Positions 1-10,951 of a stretch of DNA of 64,000 bases are shown in pieces. The notes beneath the pieces were generated by a model. That model saw only the letters and a list, made by a program, of their open reading frames with translations, did no database searches and was not told the DNA's origin. Positions within the stretch are counted from its first letter, which is position 1. Each line of letters begins with the position of its first letter. The stretch is from Barnesiella sp. An22. GTDB lineage: Bacteria; Bacteroidota; Bacteroidia; Bacteroidales; Barnesiellaceae. Location of the stretch: contig NZ_NFJR01000001.1 in assembly GCF_002159975.1 (NCBI RefSeq), positions 248,001-312,000 on the forward strand, written 5' to 3'. The position numbers and the translations under genes were made by a program.

Positions 1-2667
1 GAAAAGGCGCTGTCGTTCTCGCCCCAGATTCTGGTAGAGAAATCACTTAAAGGCTGGAAAGAGATTGAATACGAGGTGGTGCGCGACCGCTACGACAACT
101 GCATCACGGTATGTAACATGGAGAACTTCGACCCGCTGGGTATCCACACGGGCGAAAGTATCGTGGTGGCTCCGTCGCAAACACTCACCAACAGCGAATA
201 TCACAAATTGCGCGAACTGGCTATCCGCATTATCCGCCACATCGGCATCGTGGGCGAGTGTAACGTGCAGTATGCCTTCGACCCCAAGTCGGAAGACTAC
301 CGGGTAATCGAGGTGAATGCCCGTCTGAGCCGCTCGTCGGCCCTCGCCTCGAAAGCTACGGGTTATCCGTTGGCCTTCGTGGCTGCCAAACTGGGTTTGG
401 GCTATGGCCTGTTCGACCTGAAAAACTCGGTCACCAAAGAGACCAGCGCCTTCTTCGAGCCGGCTCTCGACTACATTGTCTGCAAAATACCCCGTTGGGA
501 CCTGGGCAAATTCCAGGGCGTAGACCGCGAGCTGGGCTCCAGCATGAAATCGGTCGGCGAGGTAATGGCCATCGGCCGCACCTTCGAGGAGGCTATCCAG
601 AAAGGTCTGCGCATGATTGGTCAGGGCATGCACGGCTTCGTGGAGAACAAGGAACTGGTTATTCCCAATATCGACAAGTCGCTGCACGAACCTACCGACA
701 AACGTATCTTTGTCATCAGCAAGGCTATGCGCGCCGGTTATACGGTAGACCAGATACACGAACTAACCAAAATAGACTGCTGGTTCCTGCAAAAACTGAT
801 GAATATCGTACGCACGGCTCACGACTTGGAAGAGCTCGACGAGTCGATTACCCGCGCCGAGAATCCCCAGGAATACTACGACCTCATGCGTCGGGCCAAG
901 ATACAGGGCTTCTCCGATTTCCAGATTGCCCGCGCCATCTGGAAGGAAAAGATGGAAGACTGCCACATGCAGTGGGTGCGCCAGTTCCGTAAATCGCTCG
1001 GCATCGTCCCCGTGGTGAAACAGATCGACACGCTGGCCGCCGAGTATCCGGCACAGACCAACTATCTGTACCTGACCTACAGTGGCATCGCCAACGATGT
1101 GAAATATCTGGGCGACCACAAGTCGATTGTGGTACTGGGTTCGGGTGCTTACCGCATAGGCTCTTCGGTTGAGTTCGACTGGTGCGGCGTACAGGCCCTG
1201 AATACCATTCGCAAAGAGGGCTACCGCAGTGTAATGATCAACTACAACCCCGAAACGGTATCGACCGACTACGACATGTGCGACCGCCTCTACTTCGACG
1301 AGCTGACCTTCGAGAGGGTGATGGATATTCTCGAACTCGAGAATCCTCACGGCGTAATTCTCTCGACCGGCGGACAGATTCCCAACAACCTGGCCACGCG
1401 CCTCGACGAGCAGCACGTGAGCATATTGGGCACGACGGCCGACAGCATAGACCACGCCGAAGACCGACACAAATTCTCGTCGATGCTCGACTCGCTGGGT
1501 ATCGACCAGCCGCGCTGGCGCGAGCTGACCTCGCTGGCCGACATCTACGACTTCGTGAAAGAGGTGGGTTACCCCGTGCTGGTTCGGCCCTCGTATGTGC
1601 TCTCGGGTGCTGCGATGAACGTCTGCTCGAACAACGCCGAGCTGGAACAGTTTCTGCAACTGGCCGCCAACGTATCGAAGAAACACCCGGTCGTAGTGAG
1701 CGAGTTTATCCAGCACGCCAAAGAGATCGAGATGGATGCCGTGGCCCGCAATGGCGAAATCATCATCTACGCCATCTCGGAGCACATCGAGTTTGCCGGT
1801 GTACACTCGGGCGACGCCACCATACAGTTCCCGCCGCAAAAGCTCTATGTCGAGACCGTGCGACGCATCAAGAAGGTGGCCGGGCAGATAGCCCAGGCGC
1901 TCAATATATCGGGTCCCTTCAACATCCAGTTCCTGGCCAAAAACAACGACATCAAGGTAATCGAGTGCAACCTGCGTGCCTCGCGTAGCTTCCCGTTCGT
2001 ATCGAAGGTTTTGAAAATCAACTTCATCGAGCTGGCCACGAAGGTGATGATGGGATTGCCGGTAGAGAAACCGGGCAAAAACGAGTTCGACCTCGACTAC
2101 GTAGGCATCAAGGCCTCGCAGTTCTCCTTCTCCCGTCTGCAGAAAGCCGACCCCGTACTGGGTGTCGACATGGCATCGACCGGCGAGGTAGGCTGTCTGG
2201 GACTCGATACCAGCGAAGCCATCTTGAAAGCCATGCTCTCGGTCGGTTACCAGATTCCGAAGAAGAACATCCTGCTCTCGACCGGTAGCGCCAAACAGAA
2301 AGCCGACATGCTCGAGGCGGCCCAACTCTTGCACGAGAAGGGATACAGCCTCTTTGCCACGGGCGGAACCCATCAGTTCCTCACCGACAACGGTATTCCG
2401 GCCGTGAAGGTATACTGGCCCAGCGAGAGCGACCACGAGCCGCAGGCCCTGGAGATGCTGCACAACAAGCAGATAGACCTGGTAGTGAACATTCCCAAGA
2501 ACCTGACGCAGAAAGAGCTCGACAACGGCTACAAGATACGCCGTGCCGCCATCGACTTCAACATCCCGCTCATCACCAATGCCCGGTTGGCTTCGGCCTT
2601 TATCGAAGCCTTCTGCAGCCTGAATATCGACGATATTCAAATCAAGAGCTGGGACGAATACAAGTAA
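1..2667 (+). CDS. carB: Carbamoyl-phosphate synthase large subunit, 5' end missing
   Basis: The reading frame is open from base 1, so the gene starts outside the window; 888 residues are visible against about 1,070 for the family. The enzyme makes carbamoyl phosphate from bicarbonate, ammonia (delivered by CarA) and two ATP for pyrimidine and arginine synthesis. Visible parts are the end of the first ATP-grasp half, the oligomerisation region, the second synthetase half starting at the GSGAYRIGSSVEFDW motif, its ATP-grasp (YPVLVRPSYVLSGAAM), and a C-terminal MGS-like allosteric domain (LFATGGTHQFL). The carA partner would be expected just upstream. A strong terminator follows at once. Confidence 0.97.
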   Translation, partial: EKALSFSPQILVEKSLKGWKEIEYEVVRDRYDNCITVCNMENFDPLGIHTGESIVVAPSQTLTNSEYHKLRELAIRIIRHIGIVGECNVQYAFDPKSEDYRVIEVNARLSRSSALASKATGYPLAFVAAKLGLGYGLFDLKNSVTKETSAFFEPALDYIVCKIPRWDLGKFQGVDRELGSSMKSVGEVMAIGRTFEEAIQKGLRMIGQGMHGFVENKELVIPNIDKSLHEPTDKRIFVISKAMRAGYTVDQIHELTKIDCWFLQKLMNIVRTAHDLEELDESITRAENPQEYYDLMRRAKIQGFSDFQIARAIWKEKMEDCHMQWVRQFRKSLGIVPVVKQIDTLAAEYPAQTNYLYLTYSGIANDVKYLGDHKSIVVLGSGAYRIGSSVEFDWCGVQALNTIRKEGYRSVMINYNPETVSTDYDMCDRLYFDELTFERVMDILELENPHGVILSTGGQIPNNLATRLDEQHVSILGTTADSIDHAEDRHKFSSMLDSLGIDQPRWRELTSLADIYDFVKEVGYPVLVRPSYVLSGAAMNVCSNNAELEQFLQLAANVSKKHPVVVSEFIQHAKEIEMDAVARNGEIIIYAISEHIEFAGVHSGDATIQFPPQKLYVETVRRIKKVAGQIAQALNISGPFNIQFLAKNNDIKVIECNLRASRSFPFVSKVLKINFIELATKVMMGLPVEKPGKNEFDLDYVGIKASQFSFSRLQKADPVLGVDMASTGEVGCLGLDTSEAILKAMLSVGYQIPKKNILLSTGSAKQKADMLEAAQLLHEKGYSLFATGGTHQFLTDNGIPAVKVYWPSESDHEPQALEMLHNKQIDLVVNIPKNLTQKELDNGYKIRRAAIDFNIPLITNARLASAFIEAFCSLNIDDIQIKSWDEYK

Positions 2668-2690
2668 TATAAGAAAACTCTGAACCGCAT

Positions 2691-2728
2691 AAAAGCGTGG
2701 CCTTCGATCGGGAAGGCCACGCTTTTTT
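2691..2728 (+). terminator. Rho-independent terminator after carB
   Basis: A perfect 15-bp stem (2691-2705 with 2712-2726), a 6-base loop and a T run ending at 2728. It closes the carB transcript. Confidence 0.93.
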
Positions 2729-2849
2729 ATTATCCCTTTTTTTGTATAAAACGAATAAATTCTTATCTTTATGCTCATGATTCAGAGGAATCGTTTCACA
2801 CGATTCCTTGAAGAGTCAATACCTTAATCAAATACAACACGGTAACAAA

Positions 2850-3362
2850 ATGAGAAAGTTTATTTATGCCGCGACACTGTTGCTCGCCTTCGTAACAGTC
2901 AAGGTGAATGCACAAGATTTCATGGACCGGGTGCACTTCGAATTCTCTACCGGAACAGGAATGGAGAATAAAGGGATAAGGCCTGTTGACTTTTCCTTCA
3001 AATCTCAGGTAGAGTTTGTCTCTATCGCCTATCTCTTCGTTACCGCAGAAGACAACATTTCCCTGTATAAACATGGAGGGGTAAAAACCTATTATAATGG
3101 AGTCGGCATAGGCGGTGGCCTGGGTGTAAAACTGCTTGACAGCGTGAAAAGCATCCATGCCCTCGATATACGGGCCAAGGCATTGAGCAGTGTGGGCTGC
3201 CCCTCGTGGAAACGCTCGAGCTACGATGTATCGTTGGCCTGGTATCTCAAGTCGTACAGGTTCTCGCCTGTCGTCGAGTTGGGTTACCGGTTTATCGATT
3301 CGCACACCTCGGGACTCGACAATTGCGGAAATGTCTTCCTTTCCATCGGATTCAGATACTGA
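2850..3362 (+). CDS. Small secreted, probably outer-membrane beta-barrel protein
   Basis: I do not recognise a named family. The 170-residue product begins with a clear signal peptide (MRKFIYAATLLLAFVTVKVNAQ) and continues with alternating hydrophobic strands rich in Gly and aromatic residues. It ends in a hydrophobic strand with a terminal tyrosine (FLSIGFRY), the usual end of an outer-membrane barrel. The ATG at 2850 is preferred over an earlier non-ATG start at 2808 because the signal peptide begins there. A near-consensus -7 element (TATCTTTA, about 2764-2771) lies upstream. It converges with the DUF454 gene, leaving only 6 bases between stop codons. Confidence 0.7.
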   Translation: MRKFIYAATLLLAFVTVKVNAQDFMDRVHFEFSTGTGMENKGIRPVDFSFKSQVEFVSIAYLFVTAEDNISLYKHGGVKTYYNGVGIGGGLGVKLLDSVKSIHALDIRAKALSSVGCPSWKRSSYDVSLAWYLKSYRFSPVVELGYRFIDSHTSGLDNCGNVFLSIGFRY

Positions 3363-3368
3363 TAACGG

Positions 3369-3728
3369 TTATTTGCGGGTCTTGTACGAGAGGATATGCC
3401 ACGACAGGGCCACGGCCAACAGCACGAAGAGCAAAGCGAGCCACCACACCCGGGCCACAAACAGGGCACAGTAGAGCAGCGTAATCCACACCAGCGATAC
3501 CGAGATGACCTTCACCCGCAGCGGTATGGCCTTGTGCTCGAGGAAGTCGCTGATATAGGGTCCCAGCCGCTTATGATTCAAAAGCCACCGGTAAAGCCGT
3601 GGCGAACTGCGCAGCCACAGCGCGGCCGACAGCAACAGAAAGGGCGTGGTAGGCAACAGTGGCAGGAAGATACCGGCTACACCCAAGCCGAGAGAGAGTC
3701 CGCCTAAAAAGATATAGATAGCTTTCAC
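3369..3728 (-). CDS. DUF454 (YbaN-like) inner-membrane protein
   Basis: This 119-residue hydrophobic protein matches the DUF454/YbaN family: a first helix pair with the pattern GLGVAGIFLPLLPTTPFLLLSA, a central polar stretch (SSPRLYRWLLNHKRLGPYI) and two further helices at the C-terminus. The molecular function of the family is unknown. The start is probably the GTG at 3728; the frame is open to 3818, but the extra residues do not match the family. A TATTTTTG -7 element (minus strand, 3733-3740) lies only 4 bases before this GTG, so the transcript would be leaderless if both calls are right. Confidence 0.8.
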   Translation of the reverse strand: MKAIYIFLGGLSLGLGVAGIFLPLLPTTPFLLLSAALWLRSSPRLYRWLLNHKRLGPYISDFLEHKAIPLRVKVISVSLVWITLLYCALFVARVWWLALLFVLLAVALSWHILSYKTRK

Positions 3729-3951
3729 GGTGCAAAAATACAACAAAACCCGAAGCCGGAAAGAATAGCCGGGAGAAAACCTGCGCGAGCCGATAACCGA
3801 TTGCTTGGAGTGCAGCATCCCTCAAAACAGGATACTCCTCCCCTGCTCCACAGCTTTAAAAACAAAAGCGAAGGAGAATCTGTTGACTTCACTGTCTCAG
3901 GCTCTCCTCCTTTTTATAACAAGATTCAGCTTTATACTCGAATAAGAGACA

Positions 3952-3984
3952 CAAAAAAAGGGAGCACTCACTTAGAGCACTCCC
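3952..3984 (-). terminator. Terminator after groEL
   Basis: Read on the minus strand, an imperfect stem (GGGAG with CTCCC, then a 2x2 mismatch and three more pairs) is followed by a run of seven T. It lies 30 bases beyond the groEL stop codon. Confidence 0.75.
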
Positions 3985-4013
3985 TGTTATAGGATGTAGG
4001 AAGAATCGCAGGA

Positions 4014-5672
<1,659 letters not shown>

Positions 5673-5688
5673 TTAAACATGAAACGCA

Positions 5689-5958
5689 TTAAAGGATAGC
5701 CAAAATATCCGACTGTCTCATAATCAGATATTTCTCGCCGTCCAGTTCGATTTCGGTGCCCGCATATTTGCCGTACAAAACGGTATCACCGGGTTTAACT
5801 ACCATTTCCTCGTCTTTGGTACCATTGCCGATGGCTATTACTTCACCTTTGAGGGGTTTTTCTTTGGCCGAATCAGGGATAATAATACCGCCGATTGTTT
5901 TCTCTTCTGCAGGAGCTGGAAGCACCAATACTCTGTCTGCTAACGGTTTAATTGTCAT
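5689..5958 (-). CDS. groES: Co-chaperonin GroES (Cpn10)
   Basis: The 89-residue protein has the family start [19 protein letters not shown], the mobile loop around [16 protein letters not shown] (residues about 20-35) that docks onto GroEL, and the C-terminal [17 protein letters not shown]. It caps the GroEL folding chamber. It is the first gene of the groES-groEL operon. I find no CIRCE element upstream; the 200-bp gap instead holds an inverted repeat (6030-6060) that could be a regulatory site. Confidence 0.99.
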   Translation of the reverse strand: MTIKPLADRVLVLPAPAEEKTIGGIIIPDSAKEKPLKGEVIAIGNGTKDEEMVVKPGDTVLYGKYAGTEIELDGEKYLIMRQSDILAIL

Positions 5959-6029
5959 GGTTATTTATTTTAGTTATACTTTTATTTTTGTATTTTTATC
6001 TGTACAAGAAGTGCAGACACTGGTGATAC

Positions 6030-6060
6030 AGCCAATTTCATGCCAAACGATATATTGGCT
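6030..6060. promoter_or_regulatory. Inverted repeat upstream of groES
   Basis: AGCCAAT (6030-6036) and ATTGGCT (6054-6060) form a perfect 7-bp inverted repeat with a 17-base spacer, 72 bases before the groES start. It could be an operator or chance; no known heat-shock element matches it. Confidence 0.3.
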
Positions 6061-6159
6061 CGAAATATGACAAAACGTCACCTTTGCGTATAACTCGAAG
6101 TGAATGAAAACTGACAAAGATTCCTGTCGGCCCGGATTACCTCGAGGCTACAACCCGAA

Positions 6160-7269
6160 TCAAGAGGGTATGGCGATAAGCGGAGTATCGGTGTGGAACA
6201 GCATCTTATGGGCGATACTGGGGTTGAAGAGGCGGGCAAAGATGTTGCGCTTGCGGTTGGGCACCACCATGACATCGATCGATGCCTCCTGGAACAGGCG
6301 CTCTACGTTGTCGAGGAAATTCTCCTCGCCGAGTATCTTGTAGTCGATTTCCCGACCGGGATAATGCGACTGACAGTAGTCGCGTATGCCGGCCAGCTTT
6401 ATCTCGGTCCAGGCATCGCTTTTCTCGGTCAAATGGAAGAACCGTATCCCGAACGAATAGTTCTGGAACAGGCGCATGAAGGTGTCGAGCGAGATTAAAT
6501 CCTGCTGGTCGAAGTTGGTAAAGAAGGCCACATTCTTAATATCGCTCACATGGGTATGCGTGAATCCCTCGGGTATGGCAAACACCGGGAAATTGCCATT
6601 GTCTACCACTTCGGCCGTAACGCTTCCTATCAGGTCTATCTCCTTTCGGGTCTTTCCCCTTGACCCCATAACAATGAGCGACGGGTTCAACTCTTTTGCC
6701 ATCAGGATGATCGTATCTTCAGGCACCCCTTCACATACCCTATATATAAAGGGGACCTGAGGGATGGCGCCCTCGACCATCAACTGGTGCAACTTTTCAC
6801 AAAAGGATGTCATCTCACGATTGGCCTTTGCAAATAATAGTTTATGTTCTTCACTTTCTTTCAATTCATGACTGATCGTCTCGGCCAACGAGAGAGACCC
6901 CATGGAGAAAGGAGACAAGAAGGTATGAAGCAATACGACTTCGGCCTGATGGGCCTCCGCAAAATCAAACCCCAGCCGACAGGCCAACAACGAATAGTCG
7001 GAGAAATCAATCGGGATAAGGATTCGGTTTTTCTGCGGTTTTTCCGAGACTTCCGATTTACCGAAAACCGGATCGGTCTCTAAAATCTCGAGGGCGTGAG
7101 GCAAATCTTTTTCGTGGATTCGCACTCGCACCCCCGGAGAAATGACTGGTTTCAACAGATTGACATTCTGAATGGCGACGGCTATACCCTGGCTCTCCAA
7201 AATGCCCTTTAAGATGAGAGCCTTCGGATAGGTGTGAATGGCCAGTGTGATTAAGCGGTCTTTCTTCAT
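6160..7269 (-). CDS. DUF2007 domain fused to tandem universal stress (UspA) domains
   Basis: The 369-residue protein has three parts. Residues about 4-66 resemble the DUF2007 signal-transducing domain (YPKALILKGILESQGI). Residues about 80-225 form a UspA domain ending in the ATP-binding signature GSRGKTRKEIDLIGS. Residues about 230-369 form a second, degenerate UspA domain with VVPNRKRNIFARLF in place of the glycine-rich loop. It is probably a cytoplasmic stress-related nucleotide-binding protein. It follows the small HTH gene by 23 bases, which suggests one operon. No membrane segment or signal peptide is visible. Confidence 0.85.
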   Translation of the reverse strand: MKKDRLITLAIHTYPKALILKGILESQGIAVAIQNVNLLKPVISPGVRVRIHEKDLPHALEILETDPVFGKSEVSEKPQKNRILIPIDFSDYSLLACRLGFDFAEAHQAEVVLLHTFLSPFSMGSLSLAETISHELKESEEHKLLFAKANREMTSFCEKLHQLMVEGAIPQVPFIYRVCEGVPEDTIILMAKELNPSLIVMGSRGKTRKEIDLIGSVTAEVVDNGNFPVFAIPEGFTHTHVSDIKNVAFFTNFDQQDLISLDTFMRLFQNYSFGIRFFHLTEKSDAWTEIKLAGIRDYCQSHYPGREIDYKILGEENFLDNVERLFQEASIDVMVVPNRKRNIFARLFNPSIAHKMLFHTDTPLIAIPS

Positions 7270-7292
7270 GGTCGATCTGTTTTAACTATGAT

Positions 7293-7553
7293 TTATTTCT
7301 TATTGTTTTCTTCTTCCAAAATACGAATAGCCATATCGTAGATTTGTGTATTGTCGAGCACAACGATACCGCCGTCGGGTCCCGGTTCGATATGAAGACC
7401 ACAATTTTTCCCAAATGAATAATTGGTTCCTCCAAAATAGTTACGCACGGTTTGGGTGGTAACATTCAACTCGTCGGCTATTCTATGCATGGAACCATCG
7501 GGCAAACTGTCTTTGATGCGACGAAGTTCGTTAAATGTGATTGTCTTAGTCAT
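7293..7553 (-). CDS. Small helix-turn-helix DNA-binding protein
   Basis: An 86-residue protein with an N-terminal HTH of the type found in LacI and related repressors (MHRIADELNVTTQTVRNYFGG, residues about 21-41). A short C-terminal part rich in Gly and Asp (EPGPDGGIVVLDNTQIY) follows, with no recognised effector domain. It probably binds DNA; the target is unknown. Co-transcription with the DUF2007-UspA gene 23 bases downstream suggests that they act in the same response. Confidence 0.75.
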   Translation of the reverse strand: MTKTITFNELRRIKDSLPDGSMHRIADELNVTTQTVRNYFGGTNYSFGKNCGLHIEPGPDGGIVVLDNTQIYDMAIRILEEENNKK

Positions 7554-7670
7554 AAGGGTAATGGTTTTTTATGGTTAATTATTCGGTTAATTGTACTCTT
7601 TTGAATACGCAATAAATTTAAGTTCTATTTTCTTTATTTCCAAATTTTGCAGCCAAAATTTTGCGGGCTT

Positions 7671-8357
7671 TCAAAAATAGATTGCGACGAGTGCATAGAC
7701 CGAGATAGCTACCACGCTCAAATAGATGACCGTAGTCGCAATCGCAATACCGGGGTCTTTACAGTAAGGCGACTGCCGTTGTGGCAAGCGGTGCCGCTGC
7801 CACAGCATGTAGCGGACTCTCTTCCACATTATATATATGAGTAAGGCAATGACGACACCGGCTATCGTACCGGCCAGAATGTCGCCTGGATAGTGTACCC
7901 CCAGATAGATGCGCGAGTAGCAGTTGACGGCTGCCCACGCAAGGCCGGTTATGGTAAAAAGCCGGTTGCGGAATATCAGCGCCAGCAACACCACGGCTCC
8001 GAAACTGTTGGCGGCATGGCTCGAGATGAAGCCGTAGCGCCCTCCTCTGTACCCGTTTACAATCTGTACAAGAGGTGAGAAGTCGGGGTCTTGTGCCGGC
8101 CTGAACCGGGCGAAATAGGGCTTGCACAGGGTCGAGGCAAACTGGTCGCAGAGGGTGATGGTGAGCGCCAGGGCAACCACGACGAGGGTAGCCTCTTTCC
8201 AGTTCTTCCGGAACAGCACAAAGAGCAGGGCGACTATGAGGGGTGCCCATGTGAGACGCCCCGTGTATATCCACATGAAATGATCCCAAAAGGGTGTGTG
8301 GGTATGGTTCAAAAACAGGAAGACCGTTTTATCCCACTCGATTAACTGTTCCAGCAC
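7671..8357 (-). CDS. PAP2-family membrane phosphatase
   Basis: The 228-residue integral membrane protein carries the three PAP2 signatures: KPYFARFRP (K-x6-RP), SSHAANSF (variant of PSGH) and SRIYLGVHYPGD (SR-x5-H-x3-D, catalytic His). Such enzymes remove phosphate from lipid phosphates, undecaprenyl pyrophosphate or lipid A; the substrate cannot be told from sequence. About five or six hydrophobic helices are visible. It begins 13 bases after batE stops, on the same strand, so it is probably the last gene of the Bat operon. Confidence 0.9.
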   Translation of the reverse strand: MLEQLIEWDKTVFLFLNHTHTPFWDHFMWIYTGRLTWAPLIVALLFVLFRKNWKEATLVVVALALTITLCDQFASTLCKPYFARFRPAQDPDFSPLVQIVNGYRGGRYGFISSHAANSFGAVVLLALIFRNRLFTITGLAWAAVNCYSRIYLGVHYPGDILAGTIAGVVIALLIYIMWKRVRYMLWQRHRLPQRQSPYCKDPGIAIATTVIYLSVVAISVYALVAIYF

Positions 8358-8370
8358 TTCTGTCTTTCGT

Positions 8371-9120
8371 TTAAATGATTTCTATGGACGACGACGGCAG
8401 CCACCCGCGGTTGCCATCGCTTATCTTCACCTCGTACCAGTCGCTCACCTTGTCCAAAATCACCACCTTGGTTCCTTCGTGCAGGACAAAGAGGTCGGTA
8501 CCGCTCTCCGATGGCGAACTCTTGGCCGGTACCGTAGCAGCAAACACGATAGCTTCGCTGCGGCGTTCCATCTTGTCGCTCAAGCCCCAGGCAAACCAGT
8601 TGGCCATGATGGCGACAAGCAGTATGACGATGCCGCCGAAGAAACCTATCTTCTTCAACCGCACCGACCGCGTGAAGAGGTAGAGATAGCAACCGCCCAG
8701 GAAGAGGAAGAAGGCGACGATACCGATGACAGCCCACGTGTTGGACGACAGGAAGCTGCGCATCGAGTCGATCCACACCGCGAGGAAGAAACGCCCCACG
8801 GGGTCTATCTTGTCGACAATGTGCGTGTTGGCCATATCGAGGTTGAAACGGGCATCCTCGTTACCGGGGTTCAGCAACAGCGCCCGCTCGTAGTTCAGGA
8901 TGGCCTTGGCAAACTCGTTGTGCTTGTAGTAAGCATTGCCCAGGTTGTAGTAGAGGTCGGACGACACGCCCTGCTCCCGGGCCGTCTGCTCATAGAGTTC
9001 GATAGCCTTGATGTAGTCCTCCTGAGCATAGGCTTCGTTGGCCTGTTGCAGGGTCTCCTGGCCAAACATCGTCGTCACGCCGGCGACGACAAAGAGCATG
9101 TATATGATTATCTTTTTCAT
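8371..9120 (-). CDS. batE: BatE: TPR and SH3-like aerotolerance-operon protein
   Basis: A 249-residue protein with a signal peptide (MKKIIIYMLFVVAGVTTMFG), then TPR repeats at about 25-100 (AYAQEDYIKAIELYEQ, LYYNLGNAYYKHNEFAKAI). Two membrane helices follow at about 125-170, then a C-terminal bacterial SH3 domain (VLHEGTKVVILDKVSDWYEV). This order matches BatE of the Bacteroides fragilis bat operon, where the locus was named for aerotolerance. The biochemical role is not established. It sits 12 bases after batD. Confidence 0.9.
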   Translation of the reverse strand: MKKIIIYMLFVVAGVTTMFGQETLQQANEAYAQEDYIKAIELYEQTAREQGVSSDLYYNLGNAYYKHNEFAKAILNYERALLLNPGNEDARFNLDMANTHIVDKIDPVGRFFLAVWIDSMRSFLSSNTWAVIGIVAFFLFLGGCYLYLFTRSVRLKKIGFFGGIVILLVAIMANWFAWGLSDKMERRSEAIVFAATVPAKSSPSESGTDLFVLHEGTKVVILDKVSDWYEVKISDGNRGWLPSSSIEII

Positions 9121-9132
9121 CTTCGTTGTGTT

Positions 9133-10920
9133 TTACTTTTTCACCGTATTTTCCATTTTACCGATGGCCTCGACCGTCTGAGTATAGAGCTCGTCCATAG
9201 CCTCGTCGGTCTGCGAGGGTGCATATTGGGCAAACTCGCAACGGCCCAGTATGTCGTTGAACTCGGCTATCAGTTCGGCACTGGCACCGTATTTCTCCAG
9301 CTCGGCAGCCACGTTGTCTTTGGTCAGCTCCGAATTGGGCAACCCGAGTTTATCGCTCAGGTATCCCCATACGGCCTTGAGTACCTCGTCGTAGAAGTGC
9401 TCCCGGTCGTGGTTCTTCAGGTATTTGCCGGCTACCTTCAACCGTTTCGAGGCTACCTTGTTGGCTTTCCGATTCTTCATCAGAGCCACATTGGCGTTAG
9501 CCTTGGCCTGCTTGCGGTTGATGATGACAAAGACAATGAATGCCAGAGCCGGGACGATGTACCACAACCAGTAAACCCAGTTGTCGATATAGAGGGTCGG
9601 GGTCTGTACCAGATTCATCTTGTCCAGCTTGATATAGTGAATATCCTGGTTGAGCAGCTTCAAATCCTCTTTGTTGGAGAAGTTGGTGACGGTCTTTCCT
9701 CCGCTGCCGGGAGCACCCTTGTCGACCGTAATCTCATACGCTTCGGTACGCAGGGTTTTGTAACTCTTGCTCTTGATGTCGAAGTACGAGAACTCTACGG
9801 CCGGGATTTTGAACGTACCGGCAAAGCGGGGAATGGTGGTGTACTCTACCGTGCGGGTTCCGCTCACCCCACCGGCCGAAGCCTTCACATTCACATCGAC
9901 CTTGGGGTCGTAGGTGTCGAAATCGTTGGGCAACTGCAACTCGGGGTTCTTCAGGTATTTCAAGTTGCCCGATCCCTTGATGGTCAGTTTCAAGGTAATG
10001 GCCTCGTTGGCCTTGACGTGGGTCGAGCTGATGGAACTGCTCAGCGAGAAGTCGCCTACCCCACCCATGAACGAGGCCGGTTTACCGCTGGGCAAAGGCA
10101 TCACCTCGACCGAAGTGGTATTGGTGCTTACCGACCGGCTTACTCCCTGAGGCACCCGCATGGGACCAAAGGGACCGTTGACCAGTTGATAGGTTTCTAC
10201 CTGAAAGTCGAACTTGCCGGGCGTGATGGTAATCTTGCCCGTACGTTGCGGGAAGAGCAGGCACTGTTTCAGCACGGCTACCTTGTAGTTTACGCCGTTG
10301 TAGTTCTCCAGACTGAACGAGGTATTTTGCGGCAGGTCAATATCTTGTACTACAAAGCCTTCGAACGAGGGGAAACTGTAATTCTCGGCTTGTACGCCCG
10401 AAGCCTGCGTATACAGCTTGATGGTGGCCAACACGGCCTCCTGCTCATATATCCGGCTCTTGGAGAGTATCAAACGGGCAAACAGCGTCGTGTTGTCGCT
10501 GCTCTGCCCACCCGAGCGACCCGACGAAGCGCTGGCCTTGTCGGGCGGTAATACGGTCAGTTTCCAGGTATTGGTCGACAGGGTGCGCCCGTCGGCCGAG
10601 ATGGTGGCCGGTGCAAAGGTGTAGCTACCCTCTTTCTCGGCCCGCAGGGTGATGACGTGGGTCTCGGTAGTCTGGCGATCGACTTTGCCGTTGACCACCG
10701 ACACGCTCGTACCCGAGCTCGTACCCTGATACAACACCTTGCAACCTTTGAATTCGGGCAATTTCAAATCCTTACCCGAAGCGTTGTACAACGTGTATTC
10801 CAGTTGAAACTGCTGTCCCTGTATCACCTGCCGGGGCCCATCGACCGCAAAACGCACATTGTTGGCCCACAGTCCAGTAACACAGACCAGCGTAAAGAAC
10901 AAAATCAAATATCTTTTCAT
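9133..10920 (-). CDS. batD: BatD: large periplasmic aerotolerance-operon protein
   Basis: The 595-residue protein starts with a signal peptide (MKRYLILFFTLVCVTGLWA). Tandem beta-rich, oxygen-tolerance (BatD) domains follow from about 20 to 410; one contains the pattern VKANEAITLKLTIKGSGNLKYL. One membrane helix near 445-465 (WYIVPALAFIVFVIIN) anchors it, with a soluble cytoplasmic tail of about 130 residues. Length and topology agree with BatD. It is 31 bases after batC and 12 before batE. The family is thought to work with the BatA/BatB VWA proteins at the membrane. Confidence 0.92.
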   Translation of the reverse strand: MKRYLILFFTLVCVTGLWANNVRFAVDGPRQVIQGQQFQLEYTLYNASGKDLKLPEFKGCKVLYQGTSSGTSVSVVNGKVDRQTTETHVITLRAEKEGSYTFAPATISADGRTLSTNTWKLTVLPPDKASASSGRSGGQSSDNTTLFARLILSKSRIYEQEAVLATIKLYTQASGVQAENYSFPSFEGFVVQDIDLPQNTSFSLENYNGVNYKVAVLKQCLLFPQRTGKITITPGKFDFQVETYQLVNGPFGPMRVPQGVSRSVSTNTTSVEVMPLPSGKPASFMGGVGDFSLSSSISSTHVKANEAITLKLTIKGSGNLKYLKNPELQLPNDFDTYDPKVDVNVKASAGGVSGTRTVEYTTIPRFAGTFKIPAVEFSYFDIKSKSYKTLRTEAYEITVDKGAPGSGGKTVTNFSNKEDLKLLNQDIHYIKLDKMNLVQTPTLYIDNWVYWLWYIVPALAFIVFVIINRKQAKANANVALMKNRKANKVASKRLKVAGKYLKNHDREHFYDEVLKAVWGYLSDKLGLPNSELTKDNVAAELEKYGASAELIAEFNDILGRCEFAQYAPSQTDEAMDELYTQTVEAIGKMENTVKK

Positions 10921-10951
10921 CGCTCTGTTGTATATAAGTTAGACACCCCGA

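Noticed and set aside
763-2778. 671-codon frame antisense to carB
   Set aside because: carB is complete in this stretch and the antisense frame runs through the carB terminator.
3960-3984. GCACTC repeats near groEL resembling CIRCE
   Set aside because: They lie downstream of groEL, are direct rather than inverted in the CIRCE sense, and form the terminator stem. No CIRCE is seen upstream of groES.
3801-3992. 63-codon plus-strand frame between DUF454 and groEL
   Set aside because: It covers hairpin-forming intergenic sequence, has no ribosome site or protein-like composition, and ends inside the groEL terminator.
8296-10551. 751-codon plus-strand frame across batE and batD
   Set aside because: It crosses two well-supported genes and their intergenic region; no recognisable protein.
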